From Anniella stebbinsi (lineage: Eukaryota; Chordata; Lepidosauria; Squamata; Anniellidae), in assembly GCA_029215795.1 (NCBI GenBank), contig JARDYH010000002.1, positions 270,576,310 through 270,640,309 of the forward strand: DNA of 64,000 nucleotides. Reading direction: 5' to 3'. Shown here in pieces: positions 54,486 to 64,000 of the stretch (position 1 is the stretch's first letter; each line of letters begins with the position of its first letter). The position numbers were made by a program, and so were the translations under genes. The notes under the pieces are model-generated. The model ran no database searches. It saw only the letters and a list, made by a program, of their open reading frames with translations, and was not told the DNA's origin.

Positions 54486-55819
54486 CTTGAAGTGGATGTT
54501 GCAGTAGTTCCTGTCTTATCACCATGAAACACTTGTGCAGAACTAGATGAGAACCGAGAGCTTCAATTTCAAGAACAATACTGTTTTTAAATAAGTAAAT
54601 GGCTGCTTGTGATGTAACAGATTTTGCATACCCAACAATAACATGTGCTTGGATTCTGTATGACTTTGATATATTTTGAACAGTTGTGTAAAATGCCAGC
54701 TTAACAGTCTTCAAATACATCATGGCACTCACAATTGCAGAAGGAAATTGTGTATAGATACTCATATTTTTTTGCCTACTGGATACAAAAAAAAATTTCT
54801 TTTGCCAAAATTAATTCTAAGTTTTTTGTCTTAACGTTCTTAGTCTTAAAATCCGAATATTCTTATTAAGAGAAACCTGCCTAATAGAAAGTAGGGGGCG
54901 GGGGGGAAGTGCTACTGCAGGACAAGAACCAATGGTAATGGTGCAACCTGATTGGTTGCTCCCTCAGAGATCTTCACACCAAAATTCCAGTACTATTCCC
55001 ATTAGTATTCATCTCTATAGTATAAACACAATTGGAAATATTGTGTAGTGTTTAGGTAGCCACATTTTTTTAAAAAAAAGATACTGTACATCTGGGAAAA
55101 GTGCAGAAAAGGGCAACCCTGACCTATAGTTGCCACCTTTTCTCGGGATAACTTTGAGGAGACTTCATATTGAAATCTCTGTAATATAAGAGAGTAAACA
55201 CAAAATGTAAATGATATCTTAACAGATTTTGAAACTTATTTTTAATAATAGATAGAAGACATAATGTGGCAATCAGTTCTTGGCATCAGCAATCCCTGCA
55301 GTTCATGAATCAAAAGTGAAGTGGAAAGTCAGGAGACGTCAAGAGGAAAATCAGGCTTCCAGAGTCAAGCCTGAGGAGATTTTTAATTGTGTGTGAAATT
55401 ACATTCCATTGATAGAAGTTATTCAATACTCTCTCTTTGTTTCACAATGGCCGGGTCCATACATAACGCTAACTCCTGTTGAATTCTGGGTTGTGATTTG
55501 TGTATGTGCCTGCAGTAACAAAACAGGCAAAGGAATTTGGATACAGGGACAAAGCAGACAAAGGAGGAGGAAAACAAGTAAATCAAGGATTGAGAGAACC
55601 ACTGTTTTTCAACTGTCTGCCAGACAAGCCCAGATAGGACAACAAACCATGGATTAAATAAACAATGGGTTAGCAGTATGTATGGGCTTGGCCAGTAATG
55701 CTTTACAAAGTAAATTAGGTTGCAGTGCTATGCACGTTTAGTTCTACAACTCCCAGTATGGGCCTAGCCAAGTTTCTTGCCCCACATCAGTGTGTTCTTT
55801 TCATGGCATCATGAATAAA
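54486..55819 (+). other. PPA1: PPA1 3' UTR and flank, candidate polyadenylation signals
   Basis: AATAAA occurs at 55657-55662, inside a Harbinger-like MITE (55449-55693), and again at 55814-55819. Either could end the transcript; the sequence alone does not decide. The CR1-like scrap at 55088-55117 is the only other recognisable piece. Confidence 0.35.
55449..55693. mobile_element. Harbinger-like MITE H6 in PPA1 3' region
   Basis: GGCCGGGTCCATACATAACG ... ATGTATGGGCTTGGCC form ~24-bp inverted ends. The 3-bp flanks are not clearly duplicated. Supplies an AATAAA at 55657-55662. Confidence 0.65.
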
Positions 55820-55998
55820 TGTTTCATCACCAGATCATTGCTGCATCCAACGATGTCTTGCATGTGTGAATAAGCTGTCGGAAGCAAAGTTCTGCATCTT
55901 TTCCTCCCTCAACTATCACTACCACCAGCCATTCCAAAGGTTGTTGTACGGAGAAAGATATAGGGGAAAACAGGCTTCATTTCCCTCCCACCCACCCC

Positions 55999-56026
<28 letters not shown>
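55999..56026 (+). repeat. (GT)n microsatellite
   Basis: About 14 GT units between PPA1 and SAR1A. Confidence 0.97.
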
Positions 56027-56030
<4 letters not shown>

Positions 56031-57239
56031 ATATGTATCATGTTCTAGATCGTAAGCATGTGGCCAAGGACGCTTGTTTTACTGTGAGCGTTTTTGGCTG
56101 AGTGGGATAGAAATTCAAATAAATAATCTTATCACCTCCTCAAACAATGTTTTCCAAAGTGTTTGAAGTGCACAGTAATCAAGTGAAATATATGTATGTG
56201 TGAATGAGGCATTGAAAGCGAGAGTGGAAGTGAGGCAACGGTCAAGTACCTCAGTTGACTGGAGTATGAAAAGTCATGAATTATAATAGCCCCTTCCAGC
56301 CCACACACTGACTGCACAGAATTCCTTTTCACCTGTGGTGAGCGTTTACATGCAATGCTGGATTATAAAGCAGGGGTGTGTTTTGAGGGCTGGTGCTTAG
56401 TGACTATCCTGTCCACTAAATTTTCCAAGCTAGGATGCAAGAGGGCTTGCGTCTCGCAAACCTTTCAATTACCTTTTTGAAGAGCAGCGCTCATTCCTGA
56501 CCTCTGATGCTTATACTGCTAAGGATTTAAAGGCAGGATATGCAATAGCATAATATTCTGTGAGCAGCAACAGTTCATGTGTTGAATGGCTTTAGGCCAC
56601 AAACCTATCCACCAGCCTTCTGCAACCTGGTGCCCTCTGGGTGTGTTGGACCACAACTCCCTGTATTGTGGGCTGTGTTCAAGGCATGGAGTAAAAATCG
56701 GATCCATTAAATAAAAAATGGATCCTCACAATTTCATGATTTTTAAAGAGGACCCACCCACCCTAAACCACAGTCATATTACACAGCACATCTGCTTCCA
56801 CAAATCCAGCACTTGTAGGTGCTGCCATGATGCAAAAACACAGGTCCTCATAATTTTATATGGGTTTTAAAGGGATTTGTGCCTAACTCATAGAGCATAT
56901 CTGTCTCTAAGGTCTGAACCTGAAAAATCACAGGCCAGCCATTGGTGGGCATCTCCACAGTTTGCAAACCCCAATCCCGGTCACAGTTCAGATTTTACAT
57001 AGATTTGTATCCTATGGGCTGTTTTAATTAGTAGTGTCCCTGCACTGGGCTGTTGTGGAGCAATGGCCTCACAGATAATTTTCTGTTACAAGGTAGCTCC
57101 TACGTTTAATTTTGCAGATTGCAAAACTGGTAGAGTTCTGCTTCCAGAACAAAACAGGAGAAAGGAAAAAAGCGCTGGAAAAAAAAGCTTTCAGGGGCAT
57201 GCAAGACTTAAGTAGAACAGCCCATAGAATACAAATCAG

Positions 57240-57360
57240 CTGTTTTACGATTTTAAATTTTGTATATTGACTTTAATGTTCAATCTTTTAATTTTTGTAA
57301 ACTGCCCAGAGAGCTTCGGCTATGGGGCGGTATATAAATGTAATAAATAAATAATAATAT
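57240..57360 (+). mobile_element. L2-type LINE 3' UTR tail, + strand
   Basis: AACTGCCCAGAGAGCTTCGG and GGGGCGGTATATAAATGTAA followed by an AATAAATAA tail. Reverse complement of the tail of the element at 63580, so the same subfamily. Confidence 0.75.
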
Positions 57361-57779
57361 AATACCTATATAAGCAAATTTAGAAATAATTACAAGGATT
57401 TATTTCAATGTTACAAGAGACAAAGCCACCCGATTGTTTGACTGATTGATTGATTGATTTGGAGGGGGTGTTCCAGCCTTTGGGGAAAGGGAGGATTAAC
57501 CCTTTCCTTTCCAGCTGCAGTTCCCTTGCATAGCAATTAAGGTAAGAAAGAAATCTTGCATAGGCATCAATGGGCATCCACGGCTAGGTAATAGGGATCT
57601 AGGCCTCTAGGAAGTAGGTACAGGGCCTGGACCCTACAGTCCCCGGCTCAGCAACACTGCTGATCCAGTCCTTCATGACCCGCCGGGTTTCCTCCGAAGT
57701 CATGCCCCGGGGGACGGATTCGAACCCGCGATCTCAGAGAGGGCGACGCGTCTACCACGGCAGCGGCTCCCAATTCCAC

Positions 57780-57935
57780 GCCCAGTGGGCGGGGCTTGAG
57801 CTCGCCGTCAGTTGCGTCAGGCAGGACACGTCAGCACGGCGCGGTCTCCGATGCAGCGGTGGCAGCCGCGGTTCTTTCCCCCCTCCCACCGGAAGTAGCG
57901 GCCGCGGGAGGAGATGCTACGTACTTCCGGCGTGT
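57780..57935 (+). promoter_or_regulatory. SAR1A: SAR1A CpG-rich promoter with paired ETS-type motifs
   Basis: CpG-rich, TATA-less. CACCGGAAGTAG near 57889 and TACTTCCGGCG near 57920 are facing ETS/GABP-type cores about 30 bp apart, just before the presumed transcription start. Confidence 0.55.
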
Positions 57936-58054
57936 CGCTGGAGCCTGAGGAGTGAGCGAGCTGAGGGAAGAGGTTGAGCTGTTGTTGCCGTGGTCGCCGC
58001 CGCCGCTTCTGAGGCCGGTGTCTTGTCCAGTACAGGGAGCCGCCGCCGAGGAAG
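57930..58054 (+). other. SAR1A: SAR1A non-coding first exon (5' UTR), approximate start
   Basis: A GC-rich stretch ends in GAGGAAG followed by donor GTGAGA at 58055, in a CpG-rich island, with the coding start in the next exon 2.7 kb away. The 5' limit is a guess from promoter motifs. Confidence 0.55.
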
Positions 58055-60722
58055 GTGAGAGAGCGGGGACGGAACGAGGGGCGGCGTTGATGGGCCTGAG
58101 CCGGCCAGCCGGCCGGCGACTAAAAAGGAGGGAGCGAAAGTGACACGCAGGCGAGGTGGGGGTGGGGAGGAGTGGTCCGGGGAGGCCTTCGCCCGAGGCA
58201 GCCGCTCCTCCCCCTTCCCCTTGCCGGGGCTCCCTCTCCTCTCGGGAGGGGGGGAATCTCGCCCTCTTGGCGCTGAGGGTGCGGTGGGTGGGCCCCCTCT
58301 CGACTTGAGTTCCCCGGGACCCGCCGCGCACCGTCTCTCTTCGTAGTCGGCCCACTTCGGGCGCCTCCGGCTCCTCTTACGTGGCTATCGGGGGCGGGTG
58401 GGTGTCTCTTTTTCCTTTTCTTCCACTGTCGTTCTCGCCTCGTAGTCTCGTGTGTTTTTCTTGTTTGGGAGCTGGAAAGCGCCCCCCTGCTCGATTGTGG
58501 ACGCTTCAGGTGGCCTCGGGCAAAACCGTTCTTCTCTCCGCGTTTTCAACCACTGCCCATCTACCGAATTAAATTGGGGGGGGGGGGGTGTTAATGCTGA
58601 GTTATCTACTATCATATAATCCGGAGCGAGAGGCCGTCTGGGAGCCAAAACCAGACCCATGAGGGTACCATCTGGGTGCCCCCACCTCCCCCGCCCTCCT
58701 TTGCCTCGGGATGAATAACATCTGTGGATTGGGGGGGGCATGGATCTTTTGCCTGCCACTCTCATTGTCCAACAAATTGTCCTGGGTTGTAGGGTTAACA
58801 GACAAAAAAAAGATAAATGTGTTTGAGCACTTGAAGACTTACAGTATAAATGCTGCTGTTGCTATTTTTCTCTCTAATCTTAGGTTTTGGTTTTGTCTTT
58901 TTGTAGCCTCTGCTGTAGGATTGCAACCTTTCCCCCCCCCCCTCCTTCACTGGCAGGGTCTTTTGTGCTTTTTAAAAGGTGTAAAACACCTAATATGGCA
59001 ATACAGTGCTAGTCCTGCCAGATCTAGCAGGAGAAAGGGGTAGTAAACCTGACCTGGTGTTTAGGTTAAAAAAATAGAATGGAAAAAGAGAGCTGAGAGT
59101 GCTGTCACTTTCTTGTGAGTTTATAGTAACTTTCACAAATGTTTGTAAAACATTTTTTTCAGGCTGTTTAATCATTTTAAGGTCTAACTTTAAAAATAAA
59201 CTAAAACATGCAGAGGCTGAAACCTCTCTAGAATCCATGTCCCTTGTCCTAGCTGTACAAATTCATTTACAGTGCAATCCTGTACATAACTACTCAGATG
59301 TAACTCCTGTTACATTCAGTGAGACTGCCAGGTAAGTGTGGATAGGATTGCAGCCTTAGTTTCTTAGTAGTAGTAAGGAGAAATGTGTGCTGCAGATGTT
59401 GAGAATCTCTCGTTACTTTACATATTTCATAACCTTTTATTGGCATTTAAAATTGTTTTAGGGGCTGTCTTCTGACTCAGGTCAGGCTTGGGATTCAGTA
59501 TAACCTATTTGGACAATTACCTTAAAATTAAGTTGCATTAAAATAAGGCAGGATTGTTGTCTGAAAATACTAGCCTAGTCAATTAAATTCTGTGTGGAGA
59601 ATGAGACATAAAAGTTGATGGCCATTTTGTTCATGATATGAATCACGGAGGAAAAGGTGGGACAAGTTTTAAATGAATTAGAAGCTCCATCCTAGGTCCC
59701 CCTCCTCAATTTTAGCCAAATCAGTAGCTAGGGAGTCTAGGCCCCCTCTGCATGCACTGTCCTAGTCTAATTCAAGGACTGTTTTTTTGTAATAGGAAGA
59801 TCTGGATTCTATACTTTTGAATTTAAAAATACACCTAAGTTTAAAATTAATCCATTTGGAAACAGATGTATTAAAGAGGCTATGATCTATTTACCAAGTA
59901 AATAGCCTTTTTGATATTGGGGTCCACCAGAGTTCTTTGTAAGAACATTCTTTCGCATAGTGTGCGTAAGAGAGATGTATATTGCATTTTCCATCTGTGA
60001 TTCATATTGGTGGGGAAAAGATGTTCCTCACTCCATCAGTTAATAAGGACAATGGTGTGTCTCAGTTATTTGAGGGCCTCCTGAGAATACTGGTTGCTCA
60101 AGGAAGAGAACCTTTATTTTGTGTACACACACTTAACACAGACAAGACAGGGGATCCACAATTCTGTGATAGTATTAGTATACAATGTATACTGTGATGT
60201 ATTAGTATATAGCTCCAAAGGCCTGTTTCAATTCATGGACCCTAAATCAAAGCCTTATAACCAAGATGGCTTTTTTAACTTTCATTTTGTATAAGCCAGT
60301 CTTTTTATTGTGATTTGTATGGTTAGCGGCTTTCAGAGTCTTGCATAATGAGAATAATGAAGATTAGGAAGCTTGGGAAGACATTTCATGGCTTTTCTAG
60401 TAGAATAGAAGTTTGCTTCATATATGAAGTTATCTTATACCATATGTATCAATTGTGCTGGTACAGACAATCAATTGAGTACATAGCCGCTATTGTGTAA
60501 GCTGTTTAGCTTGTAAGTTTTCTTCCCTGCTTCAAGGAGGAAGTGTTGATTTGTTCCTGCTATCTTCAGAGCTGTGAAGGAGTTACCATTCACCCTTTTT
60601 CTGCTAGTCTTTGAATATCAAATTTAATTGGCAGCTTCCTAGTACATAGCAAATGTGATAGCTGAAATGTTCTGATATGCAGCCAAGATTCCCAACCAAA
60701 AGTTGTGTGTATTTATTTCTAG
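58055..60722 (+). other. SAR1A: SAR1A intron 1
   Basis: Starts CpG-rich and becomes AT-rich. Contains poly-G runs near 58576 and 58929 and a short dispersed repeat near 59268-59355 (GCAATCCTGTACATAACTAC). No coding exon recognised. Confidence 0.5.
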
Positions 60723-60739
60723 GCAATTGATCCACCACA

Positions 60740-60797
60740 ATGTCCTTCATATTCGAATGGATTTATAATGGCTTCAGCAGTGTGCTGCAGTTTCTAG
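60740..60797 (+). CDS. SAR1A: SAR1A first coding exon
   Basis: The exon begins at 60723 after TTTATTTCTAG, with a 17-nt 5' UTR remnant before ATG 60740. It codes for 19 residues plus one base. Donor GTAAGG starts at 60798. Confidence 0.94.
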
Positions 60798-63397
60798 GTA
60801 AGGCTTCAAATGTTGGTCTATGACCAGCCCAGTTTTATCAGATACTTTCTTGAGTGACTGGCCACGATTTTATCAGAACTCTATTTCTTTTTAAAAAGAA
60901 CAATTATTTAAACATGGTGTTTTTATTCTTCTATATTGTTCACTTCTCTGAAATCTGCCTGAATGAAGAGTGGTATACAGATGTAATAAATAAATAAATA
61001 AATGTACAGCTCTCTGGAACTTAGTATTAACACAGAAATTAGGCCCTTCTAGGGCTGTTGTATGGGTGCATCCATACTGCTGGTTTTCACACAAGGCAAA
61101 TGATCTGTCACCCATTCCACCTATCTCCCTTTTCTACCCACTAAGTTAGAGATACAGCTGTTCTGTAATTGTTTGAGTACAAAGTCTCATGGTATATTTC
61201 TTTCTTAAGAATTCTGAACTTGTGCTACTTTATCCATTCACCCTAGAGATTTTGCTGATTTCTTATTTTCCTAAACCTGGTAATTTTGCAATCCCATCTC
61301 AAAATTCTCTGTGCTGATTTTTCTCAGAATATAAGGAGCTGCCTTACACTGAGTATTGATCCACATAGCTCAGTATTGTCTACATGGACTCACAGCAGCT
61401 CTCCAGGATTACATTCTTTCTAGGCCTACTTGAAGGTGCCAGGAATTGAATCTGGGATCCTCTGCATAAAAAGCATGTAGTACTGAGCTATGGCCCTTTT
61501 CTCTTCTTGGCACAGTTCATCAAACTTACTGGAGCAAATATATGAGTAGTTGTACTACTACAGCATTAGTTGAATCCAGGATCTGTTTTCTGTGAGAGGA
61601 AGGTACATTCCACGAAAGGAAAGGCTCTGCTTGTGAATGGTTCCTCTGCCTGATTTGTGCCTAATGCCCCACATGTCACAGCTCAACCTAGTCAGCAGAC
61701 TCTGTGTAGCATTTTCAGGAGCAGGAGGGACTGCTGTGGGAATGAGGGTCAGTGAAGTCCACTTATGTCAGCGCAGTTGATCCAGTGTAAATATAGATCC
61801 AACCCCACAGCTTACCACAGAAGCAAGAGGCAAAACTAAGCAAAAACTATGCACCCTAAGAAGAAGTGTGTCTCATTCCCAACAATGTACCAGTTAGAAA
61901 GTTTAACTCTGCCATATATGGTCTTTTTCACTAGTGGTGGCACTGGAGTGCTGGCAACTTTCCTAAGAAGCCATGGACTTTATCTTCCGAAAATCTGTTT
62001 GAGAGAGCATGGATATTCAGGGCATGGTTTTAAAAATCCATTCTTATTGCACGGCTTACCTTGATCCAGTGCTTTCAGCCTCTTGTTAACATGCTGCTTT
62101 TCTTTTCTGTAGGATTATACAAGAAGTCCGGGAAGTTAGTTTTCTTGGGTTTGGATAATGCAGGGAAAACCACTCTTCTGCACATGCTTAAGGATGACCG
62201 ATTGGGTCAACATGTTCCTACATTGCATCCAAGTAAGTTTTCCCAGTTGTAATTGGTGTTACCTATTATGGTTCTTTAAATTTTTATGGTATGTTAATAG
62301 GCTTTAGAGCTTAGTATAGATCTTTAATAAAATTGCATAGTGTCAGCTCTCACTGTCTTGAAAGAAAGATTTATAAAGTTATGCCAAATAGCTTTTGTAA
62401 GGCTTAATACAAAGAAACCTTTTTAACCTAATTAAAAAATGTGGGAAACTTTTCAATGTATGAAATTAAATGCAAATTTTAGCTGATGCATTTCATAAAT
62501 TAAGATTAAGAATAAATCCATGCATGTCATATGAGAAACTGGAAGGTTTAAGAAGTAACTAGACACTGGTGATCCTTTAAGCCTTAAAATTTAAGGTATT
62601 GTGTTTTTTGAAAAGCTTTCTTCTGGTACTAGGTATTTTACATATTTGAGTCATAACCATTGTTGAGGCTCATTAAGCATTTCCCTTTTTCTCTAGCATC
62701 AGAAGAGTTGACAATTGCAGGAATGACTTTCACAACTTTTGATCTTGGTGGTCACGAACAAGGTAAAACAAAGTTTCTTCTTGTAACTACTAGTTTCTAC
62801 AATTTTTTGTCTTGATATTAAGTATTCTGAGGCAGAGGATTATTAGCCAGGAGTGTTCAGTAGCTGGGCATAATACTCACATAAAGGACATCACACTGAG
62901 AGAACTCCTTATGAACCGCTACTTACAGTTATCATGGAAGCTGCAAAAAGAGCTACTGTGCTAATTGAAATGGCTGTGGGGTGTTTTCCAGGGACATCTC
63001 AATGTAAACTGCACTTTCTCCATACATTTTATATTCTTCTATAAAAGTACTGGTTTCTGGGCAAAACAAGTTACCATCAAGAAATGGCCAAAGGAATGTA
63101 AAAATAATATAATACCAAAACTAATGGTTTTGCATTTGAATGGAGCATGCACTTATTTTCAAAGATAGCTACAATGACCATTGCTGGCTTTTATTCTGGT
63201 GTCAAGCTGGAATTTAAAAATGACTCTCTGAAGGTTTTCAACTGGTGGCACAATTGCTATTGTCTGACAGGAATGTTTTTGTTTCTCTTACAGCTCGGCG
63301 TGTTTGGAAGAATTATTTACCAGCAATTAATGGGATTGTCTTTTTGGTGGATTGTGCAGATCAGCCACGTCTTATGGAGTCCAAAGTGGAGCTTAAT
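60740..63397 (+). CDS. SAR1A: Small GTPase SAR1A, first four coding exons (5' part)
   Basis: Arf-family GTPase that inserts its N-terminal helix into ER membrane and recruits Sec23/24 to begin COPII budding. Exons 60740-60797, 62113-62232, 62697-62762 and 63294-63397 give residues 1-116 of about 198; the rest lies beyond the window. Visible: amphipathic N-terminus [21 protein letters not shown]-loop GLDNAGKTT (32-40) with K38/T39, switch II DLGGHEQ (75-81) with H79, and LVDCADQ (99-105). E6, N10, S25, E80 and KVEL (112-115) match SAR1A rather than SAR1B as I recall the paralogues. It lies next to PPA1 as in other vertebrates. Confidence 0.95.
61318..61490 (-). mobile_element. SAR1A: tRNA-derived SINE, antisense
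   Basis: Reverse complement of the same SINE: AGGAGCTGCCTTACACTGAG at the left, B-box complement GGAATTGAATC and A-box complement GAGCTATGG at the right. In a SAR1A intron. Confidence 0.72.
62113..62232 (+). CDS. SAR1A: SAR1A coding exon with P-loop
   Basis: Residues 20-59 ([20 protein letters not shown] and onward to HVPTLHP). Acceptor TTCTGTAG, donor GTAAGT. Confidence 0.95.
62697..62762 (+). CDS. SAR1A: SAR1A coding exon with switch II
   Basis: Residues 60-81, [20 protein letters not shown] and EQ. Acceptor TTCTCTAG, donor GTAAAA. Confidence 0.95.
63294..63397 (+). CDS. SAR1A: SAR1A fourth coding exon (last in window)
   Basis: Residues 82-116, [20 protein letters not shown] and onward to KVELN. 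Acceptor CTCTTACAG, donor GTATGT. Later exons are outside the window. Confidence 0.95.
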
Positions 63398-63579
63398 GTA
63401 TGTAGCTTTTCTCCTCTGAGGAGAACTCCTCTGAGGGTACAATTGCCATTATACAGTACAGTCCTAGCCTGTGTTTAATCTCTTTCTATTTCCTGGAACA
63501 ATCTAATTTAAGATCATGTCTGTATGAGAACAGGTAAAGTCTAATAACTGAATCCAGGATGGAGAACAAAAATGAGAGA

Positions 63580-64000
63580 CTGGTATTTATTTATTTATTT
63601 ATTTATTATATTTGTATACCGCCCCATAGCCGAAGCTCTCTGGGCGGTTTACATAGGATTAAAAACAATTAAAAACAATTAAAAACAATATACAAGAATT
63701 AAAACAGCAAAAACATACAACATACACACGATCTGTACATTTAAAAACCACTACAACACTCCAAAAAGCTACAAAAACAAAACAAACCCAGGCTCTTCAG
63801 ATATTGCCAAATGCCTGAGAGAAGAGGAAAGTCTTGACCTGGCACTGAAAAGATAACAATGTTGGCGCCAGGCGGGCCTCGTCGGGGAGATCGTTCCACA
63901 ATTGGGGGGCCACCACAGAGAAGGCCCTCTGTCTTGTTGCCGACCTCCGAGCTTCCCTCGGAGGAGGCACTTGGAGGAGGGCCTTAGATGTTGAACGTGA
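63580..64000 (-). mobile_element. Divergent L2-type LINE fragment running off the window
   Basis: (ATTT)n tail, then TATACCGCCCCATAGCCGAA and a stretch which on the minus strand reads RAFSVVAPQLWNDLPDEARL, the typical L2 C-terminus. A different subfamily from the 12-kb and 34-kb copies. Confidence 0.8.

Larger units (their letters stand above)
55820..57779. other. PPA1-SAR1A intergenic sequence
   Basis: Contains (GT)n, a scrap of the short foldback MITE near 56620, an L2 tail (57240-57360), a foldback-type repeat (57395-57665) and a tRNA-like stretch (57705-57775). No gene. Confidence 0.45.

Noticed and set aside
54361..54765. 134-codon minus-strand frame over the PPA1 last exon and 3' UTR
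   Set aside because: Antisense to a well-supported exon, with no recognised family.
57705..57775. Functional tRNA gene
   Set aside because: A and B boxes are present but the acceptor and T stems do not pair and no plausible anticodon arm forms.
57831..58355. 174-codon minus-strand frame in the SAR1A CpG island
   Set aside because: GC-rich low-complexity translation over a promoter and 5' UTR. No recognisable domain; such frames are expected by chance at high GC.
1..64000. CRISPR array or bacterial-type operon
   Set aside because: Introns, LINE/SINE content and vertebrate gene families show eukaryotic nuclear DNA. No direct-repeat/spacer arrays were seen.

Overview
The window is eukaryotic, vertebrate nuclear DNA, most likely from a squamate reptile (lizard or snake). 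Three split genes with GT-AG introns lie head-to-tail on the + strand: NPFFR1 (neuropeptide FF receptor 1, 3' part only), PPA1 (cytosolic inorganic pyrophosphatase, complete, 11 coding exons) and SAR1A (COPII small GTPase, 5' part only). This is the order and relative orientation I recall for the human 10q22.1 block, so the assignments support each other. The squamate call rests on the repeats: L2- and CR1-type LINEs, a tRNA-derived SINE whose body ends in a GACTCAGTATAAGGCAGC-like motif, and many short inverted-repeat DNA elements. I cannot name the species.

Layout. 1-21,647 is upstream or intronic sequence of NPFFR1. It holds hAT-like and Harbinger-like MITEs, LTR-like pieces and a full-length-looking but broken L2-type LINE at 12,021-15,662. 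NPFFR1 coding exons are at 21,648-21,747 and 23,867-24,758. The NPFFR1-PPA1 interval (24,759-32,963) is a dense stack of nested elements. PPA1 runs from its ATG at 32,964 to its stop at 54,485. Its first intron (8.4 kb) contains an antisense L2 LINE with an uninterrupted 873-codon reading frame. The PPA1-SAR1A interval is about 3.4 kb. A CpG-rich promoter and non-coding first exon of SAR1A lie near 57,780-58,054, and SAR1A coding exons at 60,740-63,397 carry codons 1-116. The window ends inside another L2 fragment.

The three genes have no obvious joint function: one is a peptide GPCR, one hydrolyses pyrophosphate and one starts ER vesicle budding. PPA1 and SAR1A have housekeeping-type GC-rich promoters.

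The most unusual material is in the mobile DNA. About four head-to-tail units of ~120 bp sit at the 5' end of the long L2 copy and resemble a monomeric promoter array. Several foldback families have boundaries that can be read to the base from 8-bp or 3-bp target-site duplications, one of them confirmed by an unoccupied paralogous copy in the same window. I found no CRISPR array, no operon-like organisation and no non-transposon gene beyond these three.
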